Source: Lepidodermella squamata | Taxonomy: Eukaryota; Gastrotricha | NCBI GenBank assembly: GCA_047495785.1 | Contig: JBLDXI010000011.1 | Location: forward strand, 744,001-808,000 | Length of the DNA: 64,000 nt | Reading direction: 5' to 3' | Shown here: one piece after another, positions 1 to 12,196 of the stretch | Layout: every line of letters begins with the position of its first letter | How positions within the stretch are numbered: the first letter of the stretch is position 1 | The notes under the pieces: generated by a model | Database searches by the model: none | What the model saw: only the letters and a program-made list of their open reading frames with translations | Told to the model about the DNA's origin: nothing | Program-made: the position numbers and the translations under genes

Positions 1-735
1 GACTGTTTACCTCGGCTGTCAAATCTCCACCGTTGGTTCAACGATAAGCACTGTTAGGTACTGCTCCCGCTCGGGTTCATGCCCGCTCGGCGGCATCCAA
101 ATCAACACGCCAGCACCCGTTTCCGCAGCCACGTTCGACGACTGCTGCACAGCCATCGCTTACGCAGGCATACCAGTCACCTATGAATCTTACACGGTCA
201 GTGGCTCGATTGTCAACTCGTGCATCGCTACCAGCTCTGCCACGCCGTACCGAGTTTGCGCCTCGGTTAACACGTCGCCAGCTTACTGCCTCCGCTTTCC
301 GCTCAGCTGCGAAACTTACGCTGTAGGCCAGTCGACTACTCTGGTAAGATAATTTTGCCGCTCTAAGTACTGTTTCCTCTAGAAAACTGAAATTAAGTCT
401 AGCATTCAGTTGACATTCCTAATATTAGGTAAATAGTAATTACTGGGAACCTAATTTCATATTTGAGAAGGGCTCAGCCAGGAATAATAATTAGCTTCTT
501 GATCTGGCTTAGTTTCACATTCGCAGAAATTCATGAGTTGGTCATCGCTAACTAGAAGATGAAATTTAAATTTGTTAACTAGGCTGATGTCACAATAACT
601 CCGTCAGTCTTGCAATTCGCAAGCTACGCCAAGTGCTGTGCAGCCCTCACCGAGACCGCTGGCATCACGCATACGTCATCGGCTACGACGGCAACTGCTC
701 AGGGCTTCTCTGTTGACAAGTGCAGCCGTGGTTAA
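1..735 (+). CDS. Cysteine-rich secreted-type protein, 3' part
   Basis: This is the 3' end of a gene that starts before the window. Exon 1-343 reads open in frame 2 and joins in phase 0 to exon 583-735; the 239-bp intron has gtaaga and ctag ends. Both exons carry a repeated module in which a Phe-x-x-Cys-Cys element is followed by about 50-60 residues rich in Thr, Ser and Ala. The same module order, intron phase and double-Cys motif occur in the opposite-strand gene at 7449-8477, so the two are paralogues. The family is not one I can name. The paired cysteines and the signal peptide of the paralogue point to an extracellular role. A polyadenylation signal AATAAA lies at 885-890. From 736 to 1241 I see nothing else. 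Confidence 0.7.
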
Positions 736-1241
736 GTCCTAGCTACATTCGCCAAAGTAAAGCCAACGAAACGAGATTTAAAACAATTTATTCAATTAAT
801 TTATTATTCATGCATGTATGGTCCAGAAATCCTATCTATGAATTGTGCCAATGCTGATCGAATTGAAAATAACTGAAATTGTTCAATAAAGTTCTTTGTT
901 CGAGATGCTGTGCCTTATAGATTCCAAAATCTTATATTCTGTCTGAAAAGAACTTCAAAGTTGGCTAACGGCAAATCTTTTCAGAACTTCAATTATTTTA
1001 CTTCATTTTTTTATCCGGAGTTTTCTGCTTGGTGAGGAGGCTATTTCAAAAATGTTGCTCTCGATTGTCGATATGAATTTTGGTACTGAAGCAATTTTCA
1101 TTAGGAAAGAGGACGTACATTTTTCTGAAAGAGATCAATACTTCCCCCTTCATAAAAAATGCATAGGTTCGCGATAAATCGATGACGCATCACTTATTCA
1201 ATCGCCGTATGAACAAACCTTACTGCTCATAACTTCCCAAA

Positions 1242-2040
1242 ATGAATCAAACATCGTCGAGACGAATTCTTCACTTCAGCTTGCCTTGTGAGCTTTCTTA
1301 ATTTTAATAATCATTTCATCATAATTCAATTATTCAAAGGTATCCAACACCCTGAAACTCCGCCAGATGTCGAAAAATTAAAGTTGGCTCTGAGCCAAAA
1401 TTTCAGCACGGTCGATTTGGGCAATCTAAGCGACGTGTTAGAGAGCCAAGATGAAGTTTCCTACAGAATCATCCATGCAGCTCTTAGTGGCATCGACTGC
1501 ATCTTGGTTTTCGTTGGCTGCAACTGTGAAGTTGATAAATTTCAACAGATCCTCAATTCGGCTAATTTAATGCTCAGCAAAATTTTCGGTCCGAATTTAA
1601 AAAATCGAATGCTTACCATTTTGATACGAAAACATGATGAGCAATCTGGTTCAACTGCAGTCAAATTTTGGGCTTTTGAAGCTGGTTGCGACGAGTTAGA
1701 AAAACGCATTTTCACCTACATTCAAGACTTGCCTCAAATTCGGCTATTTCCCGGCCAAACTCAAACAACGGCTGTTAGAATTCGGCAGCGATCGTTAGCA
1801 AATGACGGTATCAGTGACGATTTCGAAGATGCGCTCGAGGACATAGCTGTGGCTGCTTATCTAACTCGTAATAGTGACCATAACTGCCCTATTTCTGCGG
1901 TTAATCATGAAGGTGTGACTCTTTTGCCTGCTGAGATTCATCATGGGGATGATAACACGAGTTGCAATATGCCTGATTGCGATTGTGACTCTTGCGAATG
2001 TGATTGTGACTGCGACTGTGATGGCTGCTCTTTACAGTAA
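1242..2040 (+). CDS. AIG1/GIMAP-like GTPase remnant with Asp-Cys tail
   Basis: The gene is read as exon 1242-1287, a 52-bp intron 1288-1339 (gtgagc...caaag) and exon 1340-2040, giving about 248 residues from an ATG. The middle part resembles the second half of an AIG1/GIMAP GTPase: a hydrophobic strand ending ILVFVG, a helix, FGPNLKNRMLTILIRKHDE where the family has its G4 (T/N-K-x-D) strand, then a helical tail. There is no Walker A loop, so the G1-G3 half is absent and nucleotide binding is unlikely unless another exon exists upstream. The last 20 or so residues are an almost pure alternation of Asp and Cys, encoded by repeats of gattgtgac at about 1975-2030. A polyadenylation signal lies at 2195-2200. 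The family call is tentative; the gene structure is more secure. Confidence 0.45.
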
Positions 2041-2669
2041 AAGCCGAAAAAGTACAACGTTAGTATACTGTGTTGTAAATTTATCACCATATTCTGATGG
2101 TGCCGAAAGAAAAGAGTGCTACATTGTAATACCCAGGATTCATCCGTGGTGCATGCGATGCGAAGAAAGATTGCCTACTTTATTCAGGCATTCAAATAAA
2201 AAGGGGTTAGTGTTATAGTGTTAGGATTATTCAAAATACCTTTTCGTATGCAAATTGTTTATGTACATTATCCTACGCTGATTGACCACCTTAACGCAAG
2301 AATAATAAATCCCAAAAACAAGTGAAATATCGGAAACATTTGCAAAAAAAGTCCTGGGAAACAGTTGAATTTGTTTATAAATTTGAACTGAGCTTCAGAA
2401 ATATGGCGTTGTCCAAAATTACCCCACTTCACGGCATTTAGTTTCAATCCTCAAGATTAATATGATTTAAATAAATGTTCACAGAATGAATGATATTTGA
2501 TGCCGCTTCAATATCCAGCTCATGAAAATGACCGCTCGTGACCTTTCGTGAAATTTGGGTGCAGTTGTTTGTAGTAGCGAAATGCACTGGCTGCCCTACA
2601 TGTATCAACCTTTCTCGAGCTTACTCATCACGAGTGCAATCCACATTTTAGCTTTTTGAAGTTTTTACA

Positions 2670-3023
2670 ATGAAAACTCTTCAATTGCTTTGCTTTCTCG
2701 CAATTTCGACAACTTATTTCTTTGTGTTTTCGCAAGTCATTGACGATGATTCAGATGACGACGATGATGCGAGGCTCAATTGTTTGAAATTTCCGCCGCC
2801 GAAAGCTCAATGCCAGACAACTGATACCTCCTACAAGGCGTATTTTACCTACAACTGGAAGTCAAACGAATGCTTGCCGCATAACTACGTAAATTCATAC
2901 TGAAATAGGGATTCTCGATATTTTGAATTATTTTCCTAGCGATGCGGGCCTATGATCAATATTTACGAGACGTTCGACAAATGCAACTCGACATGCGTCA
3001 TTGACGATGATGATTACTACTGA
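2670..3023 (+). CDS. Small secreted Kunitz-type protein
   Basis: There are two exons, 2670-2888 and 2940-3023, with a 51-bp intron between them, and the product is about 100 residues. It starts with a signal peptide of about 21 residues (KTLQLLCFLAISTTYFFVFS), followed by an acidic Asp run. One domain then follows with six cysteines in Kunitz/BPTI order: C1 and C2 nine residues apart, an aromatic strand with Tyr-Phe-Thr-Tyr, C3, then Cys-Gly-Pro, and a C5-x3-C6 end. The residue in the P1 position after C2 is Gln, where trypsin-inhibiting Kunitz domains have Lys or Arg, so it may not inhibit serine proteases. Acidic stretches flank both ends. AATAAA at 3075-3080 ends the gene. The product is probably extracellular; the target is unknown. 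Confidence 0.75.
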
Positions 3024-3356
3024 ACTGGCTCAGAATCTATGACGAATCTTACTTGATCTTGCTTCTCACGGCTAAATAAACGTAACAAATATATACCTGA
3101 ATAAAATCTGAAAAACTGAATTCACCCTTTTCATTGCCGTGTCTCAAATGAACGAGTACGCGTAGCTCTTAAATGGATGCTATGAAAGGCGTTTCTAGAT
3201 CAAAAGAATCGCTTTTCAGCGCATGGCAACAGAATGCCCTTTCCCCATTCATCTCTTATTTTCATCCTATCATAATATAAACGCAATAACTCGTGGATAT
3301 AGTCATCGCTGTAATGTTACCTTCATTGGTACTCTCTGACTGATTGAGTCGCAAGT

Positions 3357-6300
3357 ATGGCCTCGCCTGATAACAACAGCAGTAACAACAGTGAGGAGGG
3401 CGGTTCGATCTCGTCCGCGTCGACTGCTGAAGAGAAGCGCCGCCTTAATGCAGCCCTCGCGAAAAGGCGAGAGCTCATCGAGCGAATTAAGGTGGAGCGA
3501 GCGAAAATCATGGGTCTTAGTCGAGTTGCTGAGCTGGAGGAGGACCGCAAGTCCCAGCAGCAATCGCAGAGGGCTGCTTCTCAGATGACGCAACAACAGC
3601 AGCAACAGATGCCACAGATGCAGCAGAATTTTATGCTTCCGCCGATTTTTGGGCAACAGGCCGCGCTTTTGGCTCCGAATGTCATTTTACCAAGAACGAG
3701 AGGAGACTGGAAGAAATGTGAGTTCTAGCTTAAAATCTCAATTTTGCAATCGAGCGTCTGTCCTTTGACAGCTCACCAATAGTACCGAGTTGGAGGCTTT
3801 AATAACCGAGTTTCAAGGCTTAACATTTATTTCTTATCTTCAGCTCTGATGGAGATGTCCACCTTTCAAACTACGGCACTTCAAGCCGCCCTGTCGCAGC
3901 AAATCGCGTTGAGAAACCTCGTTTGCCTACAACGCCGCCAGGCCTCAGCGCCTCCTATGCTAGCCGCTCCCCAAGTTACTTCTACAACCATAACCACTGA
4001 GAAGAAAACAGAGAAAAAGACCGAACCACAGCCTTTCAGCGCCCAGCAGATGATCGAGCTGTTGAAGGGCACGAAAAACTTAGAGATTCGGCAGGAATCG
4101 AACGGAAATTGGCAGGTTGGAAGTAAAAATCGCCATAATTGCCATCATCACCATCACTGTCATTGCCATGGCGGGGTCCAGCAGCCGGAACCAGCTCCAC
4201 CCCCTCCCCCTCCGCCAGTACAGAGACCAGTCTACTATGAACCATCCCCGCCCCCAGTCCGGAAGCCGCGGAAGAAGTCGAAAAAGCGGTCTTCTTCATC
4301 TTCCTCGGAGGAATACACGCCGAGACGGACGAAACGTAGGCCGAAACAGCGGTCGCCATCGCCGGAACCTCCGAGGTACCGGGAGAGGCCGACCATCATC
4401 CAGCAGACCCCGCAGGGCCCGATTAGGGTTGAGGTTAATGTTCCGCCCGGACAACAACAGCAGCAAGTACAGCCTCAGTACATACCCCAGCAGCAGCAGC
4501 AGAATCCTGTTTACATACCTTATCCGGTTCAGCAGAACCAGCAGCCGCAGCAACAGGTGATTCAGCAGTCGCCTCGGGTGATTTATCAGAAGGAGCGCAG
4601 GCAGCCGAAGCCGAGGAAGGTGAAGATTGAGAAGAAATCGTCGGAATCATCGTCGTCTTCGCCTTCGAGTTCCTCGCCCAGTTCCTCTTCGGAGGAGGAA
4701 GAAATCACGACAACGCAGAAACGGGTCAAATTCAGGGTAAATTTGTTACCTTACCTTCTTGCATAGTTATTCTGAACGGTTTACTAAAATGCTACAGGAA
4801 TGTTACTAAATGTGAGTTTTAGATGTGAAAATCTCGGGTTAGATTTAGAAGAATTGAATATTCCTTTAGATTGTAGTCTTTCTTCTTTCTCTGGCTTACG
4901 GGGACATAAGAGTTGGATACGTATTTAGAAATTATTGGAATGAGGTGGGTTGGCTTTACCCTTCTAGCATCCGATTTTCCTTATAATATTTGGAAGGGAT
5001 TCCATAGGACTTGGGTCCTAAAAGCCATTAAGCTCAATAACTCACTGAGGTCATCTCTCATCTTTCATCCACAATCAATGAAGACATTTTAAGTTTACTA
5101 GAAACAACCCGGTAAAACCCGATGGTAACTGGTTCGGTAATTTCGGTAATTTACTTGGTCGCACCAATTTACCACGAATTTGTGTGCTACCCATTGGCAG
5201 TTGCATGCTCGATTACCATTTTCATGGCATTCGGAAATTTCCGATTACAATATGGTCCAAAGGGAATGCATCGATCGATTAGGGAATTTGAAAAGTGCCA
5301 AGTACGGCAATCCTTTCAATGAAATTGCAAATCTTGAATCTTAAGAGATGAGAGATTGTAGATAGCTATTACAAGTTTCTGTCGAGAAAATTTGACAGTG
5401 CGTGAAGTAGGTTCCTCGAACTTCAGGCCCAAAGTGGTTTTTCACCTTGGCCTAGTGAACTGGGGGCTACAATAACCCCCGTTCCTCCGCACTTCGCGCA
5501 CTGGCTCATAAGCTTGCACAGCAATTCTTAAACTCTTATTCCTAATCTCAGCCAACCACTGATTGATTTTCTCTTCCAATAGGCAAAGCCCGAGAAACCG
5601 AAGCAGTCAGACGAGCGTTGCGAGGACCCGATACGCCGGCGCAACCGCATCCGCGCCAAAGTCGCGAATCTCATGTGGCCCGGCATCGGGCTGTCGTGGT
5701 GGATGCGCAACCCCGTCGTGAAGGCCCTCCGCCGCGCCTTCTACGTCGCGTGGTTCTTCGGCTGCGTGCGTCGCATCCTCGAACTCGAAGGCATCACCTA
5801 CGAGCCGCAACTGCTCGACGGCGTGCCGGACTATCTCACGTTCGAAATCTGCCTGAAGGACATCGCCTCTGCCGTAGTCGGGCTCTACCTCAATATGCAC
5901 GGCCCGATTCGGCCTCTGCTCGACTCGCTCTTCGCCGCTGACGCCATCGACCTCCGAGCAGCCTTCACGCGAGGCTCCGAAGCTGCGTTCAAAGAAATAA
6001 AGTATCTGATCGAAAACATATCTTTCCACATAACCGACATCCAACCGCAAACTGGCTCGTTGGGGACCCATAAGAAAGGTCTGCTGCAACAGGTGTTGAA
6101 GGATGGCCAACTCTTCCCGCATAACGAGCTATGGCAAATGGAGCGGGACCGCCTTGGTTTTGACTATACAGGCCGGACTGTTGGTATTGGCGAGCGGGAG
6201 TCGATGTTGTTGATCATGAGGTCTTTTCTCAGGCCGCTTATTAATGTTATGATTAATCCGATGGGTTTCGGCTGGACGCAGGCGAATCCTACGCCACCGC

Positions 6301-6917
6301 AGGCTGCAAGTCTCAGGACAATTTATTCCATTTTTACGCACATCTATAGACGAGCGATACTGCCGCGTGGGGCAGATCAAAATGCATTGGTAAGGCTTGA
6401 GAAATTTTCAAAAAATAGAACATTGAAATGCTGAAATGTTGTAAGCAACAATATTATTTTAAAAGTGTGATATTTGATTTGAAAATATTTGTATAATCTG
6501 AAATTCAATTTCTACAATATTTTTAGTGTTTTCCAAAGAGCAGTTCTAATTTTTTCAGATTTTTCAAAATTTTAAAATTTAAATATTTTGAAACTCTACG
6601 AACGTCTGAGATTGCCAATTACGTTAGTGCAAATATTTGCGATTAACAATGTATTCACTGTTTTGTAGCCTGTGATACCGGAGATTGGTCCGTATTTGAT
6701 CCCAGATCAAACCCTAGCCCCAGTTATCGAACAGCTTGCTCCTACACTGGACTATGTGGATAACTTGTTCCGAGAATGGGCTCTGTCCTATGTTAGGAAG
6801 CTACGCATGGCTGCTATGGGCCTCACGTTGCCTCCGAATTATACTTCTAAAGCCTACGGCGGCGAGGAACCTTTCATCCTAGCCCCGGATCCGCAGTCAG
6901 AACAACAGCCGTTATAA
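3357..6917 (+). CDS. Q/S-rich protein fused to a conserved unknown domain
   Basis: Four exons (3357-3717, 3844-4736, 5583-6389, 6669-6917) join in frame to give about 769 residues. Residues 1-120 hold a charged coiled-coil-like segment and poly-Gln. Residues 121-415 are low complexity: a His run, poly-Pro, Lys/Arg-Ser tracts like RS domains, poly-Gln and a Ser/Glu end. Residues 420-769 form a globular, helix-rich domain beginning near LMWPGIGLSWWMRNP and ending with a conserved LDYVDNLFREW segment. This domain is about 60% identical by eye to the whole protein at 10034-11402, with the last intron at the same place. I do not recognise the family. The RS-like and Gln-rich half suggests a nuclear or RNA-associated protein, but that is inference. 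Intron 2 (846 bp) shows nothing of note. AATAAA sits at 7020-7025. Confidence 0.7.
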
Positions 6918-7448
6918 AACACAGCTAATCATGATTTCTGCGATACAGTGCGGCCGAAAATGTATACTCAATTCTTGTTAATCGAATTTGTGTTGAAATG
7001 CTTATTTTTCTTATGAGGAAATAAATTTCGCAGTTGAAGAAATGCGGAATTTTTTTTAAAAATATGAAGAACGCGGCGGAATATCCGGAGGAAAAAAACA
7101 TGGATACTCTAGCTAAGGTACATATTTAGGGACAAGGAAATTTGTTGTGAATTTACTAAATTTACTCGCGCTAAAACAACTGCCTGCTTTCGCAATGCCT
7201 GATCCTTTCAGTTCCAAATAGATAGTACCGACCTGTTGTCAAGGTAATTCCAGCAATTAAAAATTCGACGGCTAAAGAAATAAGTCCTTCTGTTCATTGA
7301 TTTTTTTTATTGTTTTTTTCGATTTGCGAAATGGGAAAACCCAATAAAAGCAAAGGAAAACGCGACGCATATATAATGAATATCTTCATAAATTTAAGTC
7401 TAGTAAATACGCGCACATTTTCGCGGTCAATATCGGTCAAAATTAGCC
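6918..7448. other. Convergent 3' intergenic stretch
   Basis: This AT-rich stretch lies between two converging genes. It holds the plus-strand polyadenylation signal at 7020-7025 and a minus-strand TTTATT at 7306-7311. I see no coding exon. Confidence 0.5.
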
Positions 7449-8477
7449 TTATAAACATTGAAGGAAGTCATTATTATAAGTACAATACTCGAAATCGGCA
7501 ATCCCATAAGCTATAAGGCCGGTCTTGTACTGCGCATCAGTCGACTTGAAAACCTTGCAGCACTCGGCGAAAGTGTCAGCGGTGGTAAATGCAGCAGTTG
7601 GGCCGCTGCACTGAAAGTAAAAAGAGACGATTACGATGAGCAAAACTGTGAGTCTAAAAGTTACGAATGAGGCGCCGGATTCGTAAATGTAGTTTGGGGC
7701 ATATGCTGTATACGGGAAGCGGACGCAATATGCAGGTGTGGCAGTACCATCATCTTTAGAAGCTGATACTTTATATGGCTTGTCAGCGTCGACTTTGCCG
7801 ATACACGCCATTACAGGGGCAGAGCCGGAAACAGGGACACTCTCGTATATCAGCGTATTGGTTCCCTTCGCCGCAGTGCAACATTCAGCAAAGGAGCTGA
7901 AAGTATTTTTCGCAGCAGACGATGGCTGAAATGAATCCAACTGTTAAATCGAAAATAAATCGGTTGGAGGTCGATTCTTACGGCGGTGCCTGATAGGAGA
8001 ACCGAGTCGCATGCGCCAGCATTTGCCGTGCAGAATGGCACATTGCTCTTTGTGATCCCAGTACTGCCCTGCGTTTTGGTTATCACGCACAAATTGTAGG
8101 TGGGCTGTGAAAAATTCACATAAGTTATCCGGGTTTTGAATGCTGGGCAGACTTACGCTTGCAACGGCCGCGCCGCACGTTTGACCCACCGGGCATTGGG
8201 TTGCGTCCTTGGCTATGCAGTTCTTCGAAGCCAGGTCGCAAGTGCTGGTGACTGCGCCTTTGACTGTGCACGTGTTCGTTGTTGCGTCGCAAACGTTAGC
8301 CGTTGCTACACAGGACGTTCCAAGGCTGCATTGGCTCGCTGTCGAATAACAGGCCTGGCCATTCGGGCACGTTCCAGGCGACTCTGTCACCGTCGCTGCC
8401 CTCGGGCACGGAGTTGTCGTGGCTGAAGGGCAGGCAGTGGCAGTGGCGACGAGTAGAGCTAACACTAAAGCTTCCAT
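7449..8477 (-). CDS. Secreted cysteine-rich protein with paired-Cys modules
   Basis: Four minus-strand exons, 8477-8157, 8104-7982, 7925-7665 and 7610-7449, all join in phase 0 to give about 288 residues. Introns are 52, 56 and 54 bp; the last is a multiple of three with no stop, so its retention would add 18 hydrophobic residues. A signal peptide of about 15 residues is followed by a domain of regularly spaced cysteines (C-P-x-G-Q-x-C, CxxxxxxC) like nematode EB-type modules. Then come two copies of a module built around Phe-Ala-Glu-Cys-Cys. The second half matches the partial gene at 1-735 in order and intron phase. It is likely extracellular, with a structural or matrix role at best guess. 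It is transcribed towards its neighbour at 3357-6917. Confidence 0.75.
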
Positions 8478-10033
8478 GATGATGAGTTGAAGAAATAATT
8501 CTTAAGAAATGATAACACTGGCGAAAACAGGGGCTCTTAAATATCATCCGTTTTTCGCCCCCTGCCTGAATTCGGCCATGGCAAGTCTCCGTTTACGACA
8601 CTCGCTTTCAGCTGTCTTGCGTATTGCCAAAAGCACGCATTAGGAGATGCATTAGGCAGGTATCGAGAAAATTCACAGACAAGTGGAAAATACACAGCTT
8701 GGATGCTGCCTACCTAATAACCATCGTCAACTGCGCACGCCGACCTTCACCAAATGTGGATATAATTTCAATGCATTGTTATTATCCTATTGCTTGTAAT
8801 AGGCATGAAATAAGCATCCAATTAAGATACGTTGAGGAGATATCCAAGCTATCCAAGTTCGCCGTTGTTAGGCACTGTATATAAAAAAATCCTTCTACGA
8901 TCTAGTTTTAGACAGCGAGTCCAACACTGAGAACTACAACTTTTTTCATCTGCATTTTTTTCTGAGTATTCGTTATTTTTCATTTTTTTTACTCATTTTA
9001 CAGAAGAAAACTGGTGCATGCAAATGTGTAACAGATGTAGAACAGCAGCGTAAGCTCTGATTCAGGTATCAAATTGAGGCTTATAATTATATCTGCGCGA
9101 TGAATCCATAATTTATGGATATGGTACTTGATCGGAGAGAAATCGGAGTAAGTTAAATCCGAATGAATTTCTTTCAAAATTAAGCCATATCTTTTCTTTT
9201 GTTGAAATTATTAAAATTATTCATTTGTTAAAATAATTAGTGTACAATTAAATTCGAGCAAATAAGAAGGGAGCCTTAAATTAGGGAACCATATATTACA
9301 TGAGTATATTACTGAGCATATTTTAAATAAAATGATTATTTATTTATTTTCAAAATGAAAACGGCATTTGATCGGTTGGACTAATTTGTCGCGGGCGGAT
9401 AAGTCGCCCTCATTTTTGGGCTATAATGTCTGTGGACGTCATTGTCGGGGCGCAAAGTTTACGAACGCAAAAGTCGCGCACGGATTTGTCGCCACACCAT
9501 TTGATCAAACATAGATCACTCCGTTCACATGTGATCAAACGAAATTGTAAAAAAAGTATTTAATAAAATTCAAATAAATTAGAAATAAATGAAATTCGGG
9601 GATTTTTTGGACAAAAATTTGAATTGAAGTGTGATAACTATGATAACTAATTTATCAACAATTTAAATTACTTCTGATTTATTTAAATTTACCTATATTA
9701 AATAATTTTTTTTACAATTTTGCTCAGTTGTCGTTTCGCTCAGTTTATTTTGCGCTAATGTCGGGCAACCAACAATTAAAATGAAAAGTTTTAAAATTGT
9801 CCAACTTATTCCAAGGAAAATCAATACGACGAGATAAACCCGAAAATTTTATTCATTCTGCATTGAATGCCCCTTTTTCTCCTTTCACTCATCCGTCAAC
9901 GATATAGGCCATGATTTGAATAGCGTCGTTGCTATACACAAGCCATTAAAACGCTGCTTTTGAAAAAATATTCACACACAGTTCCTAATAAAAATATAAA
10001 CTATTTTATTTATTTTTTTTCAAAAAAATAGCT
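8478..10033. other. Intergenic region with decayed GTCGC repeats
   Basis: No convincing exon is present. Between 9385 and 9500, and again near 9728-9770, short phrases such as gcggataagtcgcc, gcacggatttgtcgcc and tgtcggggcgc recur. The first block is bracketed by catttgatc at about 9365 and 9498. This looks like an old, decayed repeat. Confidence 0.4.
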
Positions 10034-11402
10034 ATGAGCTTATCGCACCGGAACGACCGGTTCAAAGTGCGCGCAAAAACCGTCGACATGCTATGGCCAG
10101 GCATAGCCGTGTCATGGTGGACACGCAAGCCCACGGTCAAGGCGCTACGGCGCATTTTCTACATCGCATGGTTCATGGGCAACATCCGGCACGAGGTCGA
10201 GCTGAAGGGTAAACAAATCGAGCTGGAACTACTCGACGAAACCGGGCATCTCACCTTCGAAGTGCTACTCCGCGACATTTCGCAATCCGTCATGGCCGTG
10301 TACCTTAACATGCACGGCCAAATTCGGCCGATCATCGACTCGCTATTCGCGCCAGATGCTGTAGACCTTCGAACGGCTTTTTCTCGAAAATCTGAACCTG
10401 CCCTGAAAGAACTGAAGTTTCTGATTGAGAATATAAGTTTCCATATAACGGACATCCAACCCGACCAGGGCGCCCTGGGCACCCATAAAAAGGCCCTCCT
10501 ACACCATGTCATTAAAGAGGGCCAGAAATTTCCGGAAAACGAGCTGTGGCATATGGAAAAGCAGCGGATTATGTTCGATTTCACGGGTCGGACAATGGCG
10601 ATAGGCGAGCGTGAGGGAATGTTGTTGATAATGCGCAGCTTTTTGCGCCCGTTGATTAGCATGATGATTGACCCGGTGGGAGCGGCCGAGTGGCGCAAGG
10701 AGCCGCCGACGCCGGCGCAGGTCGCCAATTTGCGCATTGTCTGCTCGATTTTCACGTTCATCTACCGCCGTGCTGTTATGCATAAAGCTGTCAACAAAAT
10801 AACGCCGGTAAATTTTGTAGGAAATTTTTCAAATGTCGTCCTAGGATGAAAACGAAATTTTTCGATAATAATAAAAATTACTAATTTTTGAAAATAATTA
10901 ATCAAGCCGAAAATTATGAAAAGTTTTTCGGAAAACTGGGAATATTTTCAATAATTTCTATTTCAAAATTCTAATATTTTCCCCTATAATTTTTTTGGTT
11001 TTTTGCTTCCATCGAATTTATACGAATTTTCACCGCCTTATACTCTCTCAGGCTCTTCAGTCACCCTAAAAATGAAGGAAAATCTGTCTAAACTTGGTTC
11101 TATAAATTCTGTTCATCAAAACACAGTTCTAGATTTGTTTGAATTTTTTGCAGCCCGCTGTTCCTGAAATTGCTGGTTATTTGGTATCAGATGCTACGTT
11201 AATGCCAGTTCTGTACGATTTACTGCCAACGCTGGACTACGTCGACAACATGCTCCGCGAATGGTCGTTGTCCTACTTTCGAAAACTTCGAGCTGTTGAA
11301 ACTAACTCAAAACTGCCGCACAATTTCAACGCGAAAGCTTTTGGCGGTCAGAATCCTTTCGTTTTCGTACCAGATCTACCTGGACTGCCTCCATTGGACT
11401 AA
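10034..11402 (+). CDS. Stand-alone copy of the conserved unknown domain
   Basis: Two exons, 10034-10807 and 11154-11402, give about 340 residues. The product is collinear with the C-terminal domain of the gene at 3357-6917 from LWPGIAVSWW to LDYVDNMLREWSLSY, with the final intron at the same site and phase. It therefore arose by duplication, without the low-complexity N-terminal half. Long conserved blocks are LYLNMHGxIRP-like, FLIENISFHITDIQP and SMLLIMRSFLRPL-like. There is no signal peptide or clear membrane segment. The start may not be complete: aaaaatag just before the ATG could be a splice acceptor for an upstream exon. AATAAA lies at 11473-11478. The function is not known to me. Confidence 0.75.
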
Positions 11403-12196
11403 AATCTAACATTAAAAGCAACTACTTTGTTGAACTTTTGCTTTGGTGCATGAAAATGATTATTATCACTCGAATAAACATCAAATTTGTTTCAAATATC
11501 TTTGAAATTTCATGGTGAGATGAAACATTGATCTTAGGCGGATCAAATCACGATTATAACTCACGATCGAAGCTTGCAAAAATTGTGAAGAGATCAAACC
11601 AGAGTCAAATTTTTGACAATGATCAAAAATTGATCAATGCATCAAATTTTGATGTAGAATTGAGCAAAACACCCTATAATGCATAATGGTTTTCATGATT
11701 CATCGTCATTGAGGTTAGTTCTACGTTCGACTATTGTCCGTAATCTGAAAATTAGCCAACGAGTGTCGCAAATTCCTACCTTTTTGTTTACTCAATAAGG
11801 GCGTGACCATTATAAAATATCATAATTACCTAAACACGCCGGATGAAAGTACTTTGTTTGTTATACCACGCAGAATTATTTTTTTCACCGCTTTTTTGCT
11901 GACCTATAAATAAAATGCGAGCCAACATTAGATAAGGCGAAGTCATGGCGACAGCTAAAATAACGCTAAGTAAACGCTGGCAAATTCCTGTAAAATTGGC
12001 GTTTTGTTCGGACTGATAATTTGTGGAGCCATTAAGTCGCGCCAGCATTGAGAACACCTTGCTCACCCTGCAATAAATTCCCACGGAGTCTATCTTTATA
12101 GAGGCCAGAAATGTGGTCTGAAAGTGCTTCATATATTTTAACCAGCCCATTTTAAAAGAATTTCAGAATTTTCAAAGAATCTGATTTCTTTCCAGA
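11403..12196. repeat. Intergenic region with TGATCAAA-type repeats
   Basis: The 3' end of the gene on the left is followed at about 11520-11655 by a run of gatcaaa, tgatcaa and tttgat words, partly palindromic. The same words form a denser block in an intron at 29207-29500. The rest, to 12190, holds no exon I can support. Confidence 0.4.

Noticed and set aside
8624-8884. 86-codon plus-strand frame starting near the promoter of the cysteine-rich gene
   Set aside because: No homology or splice partners; AT-rich codon use unlike neighbouring real exons.
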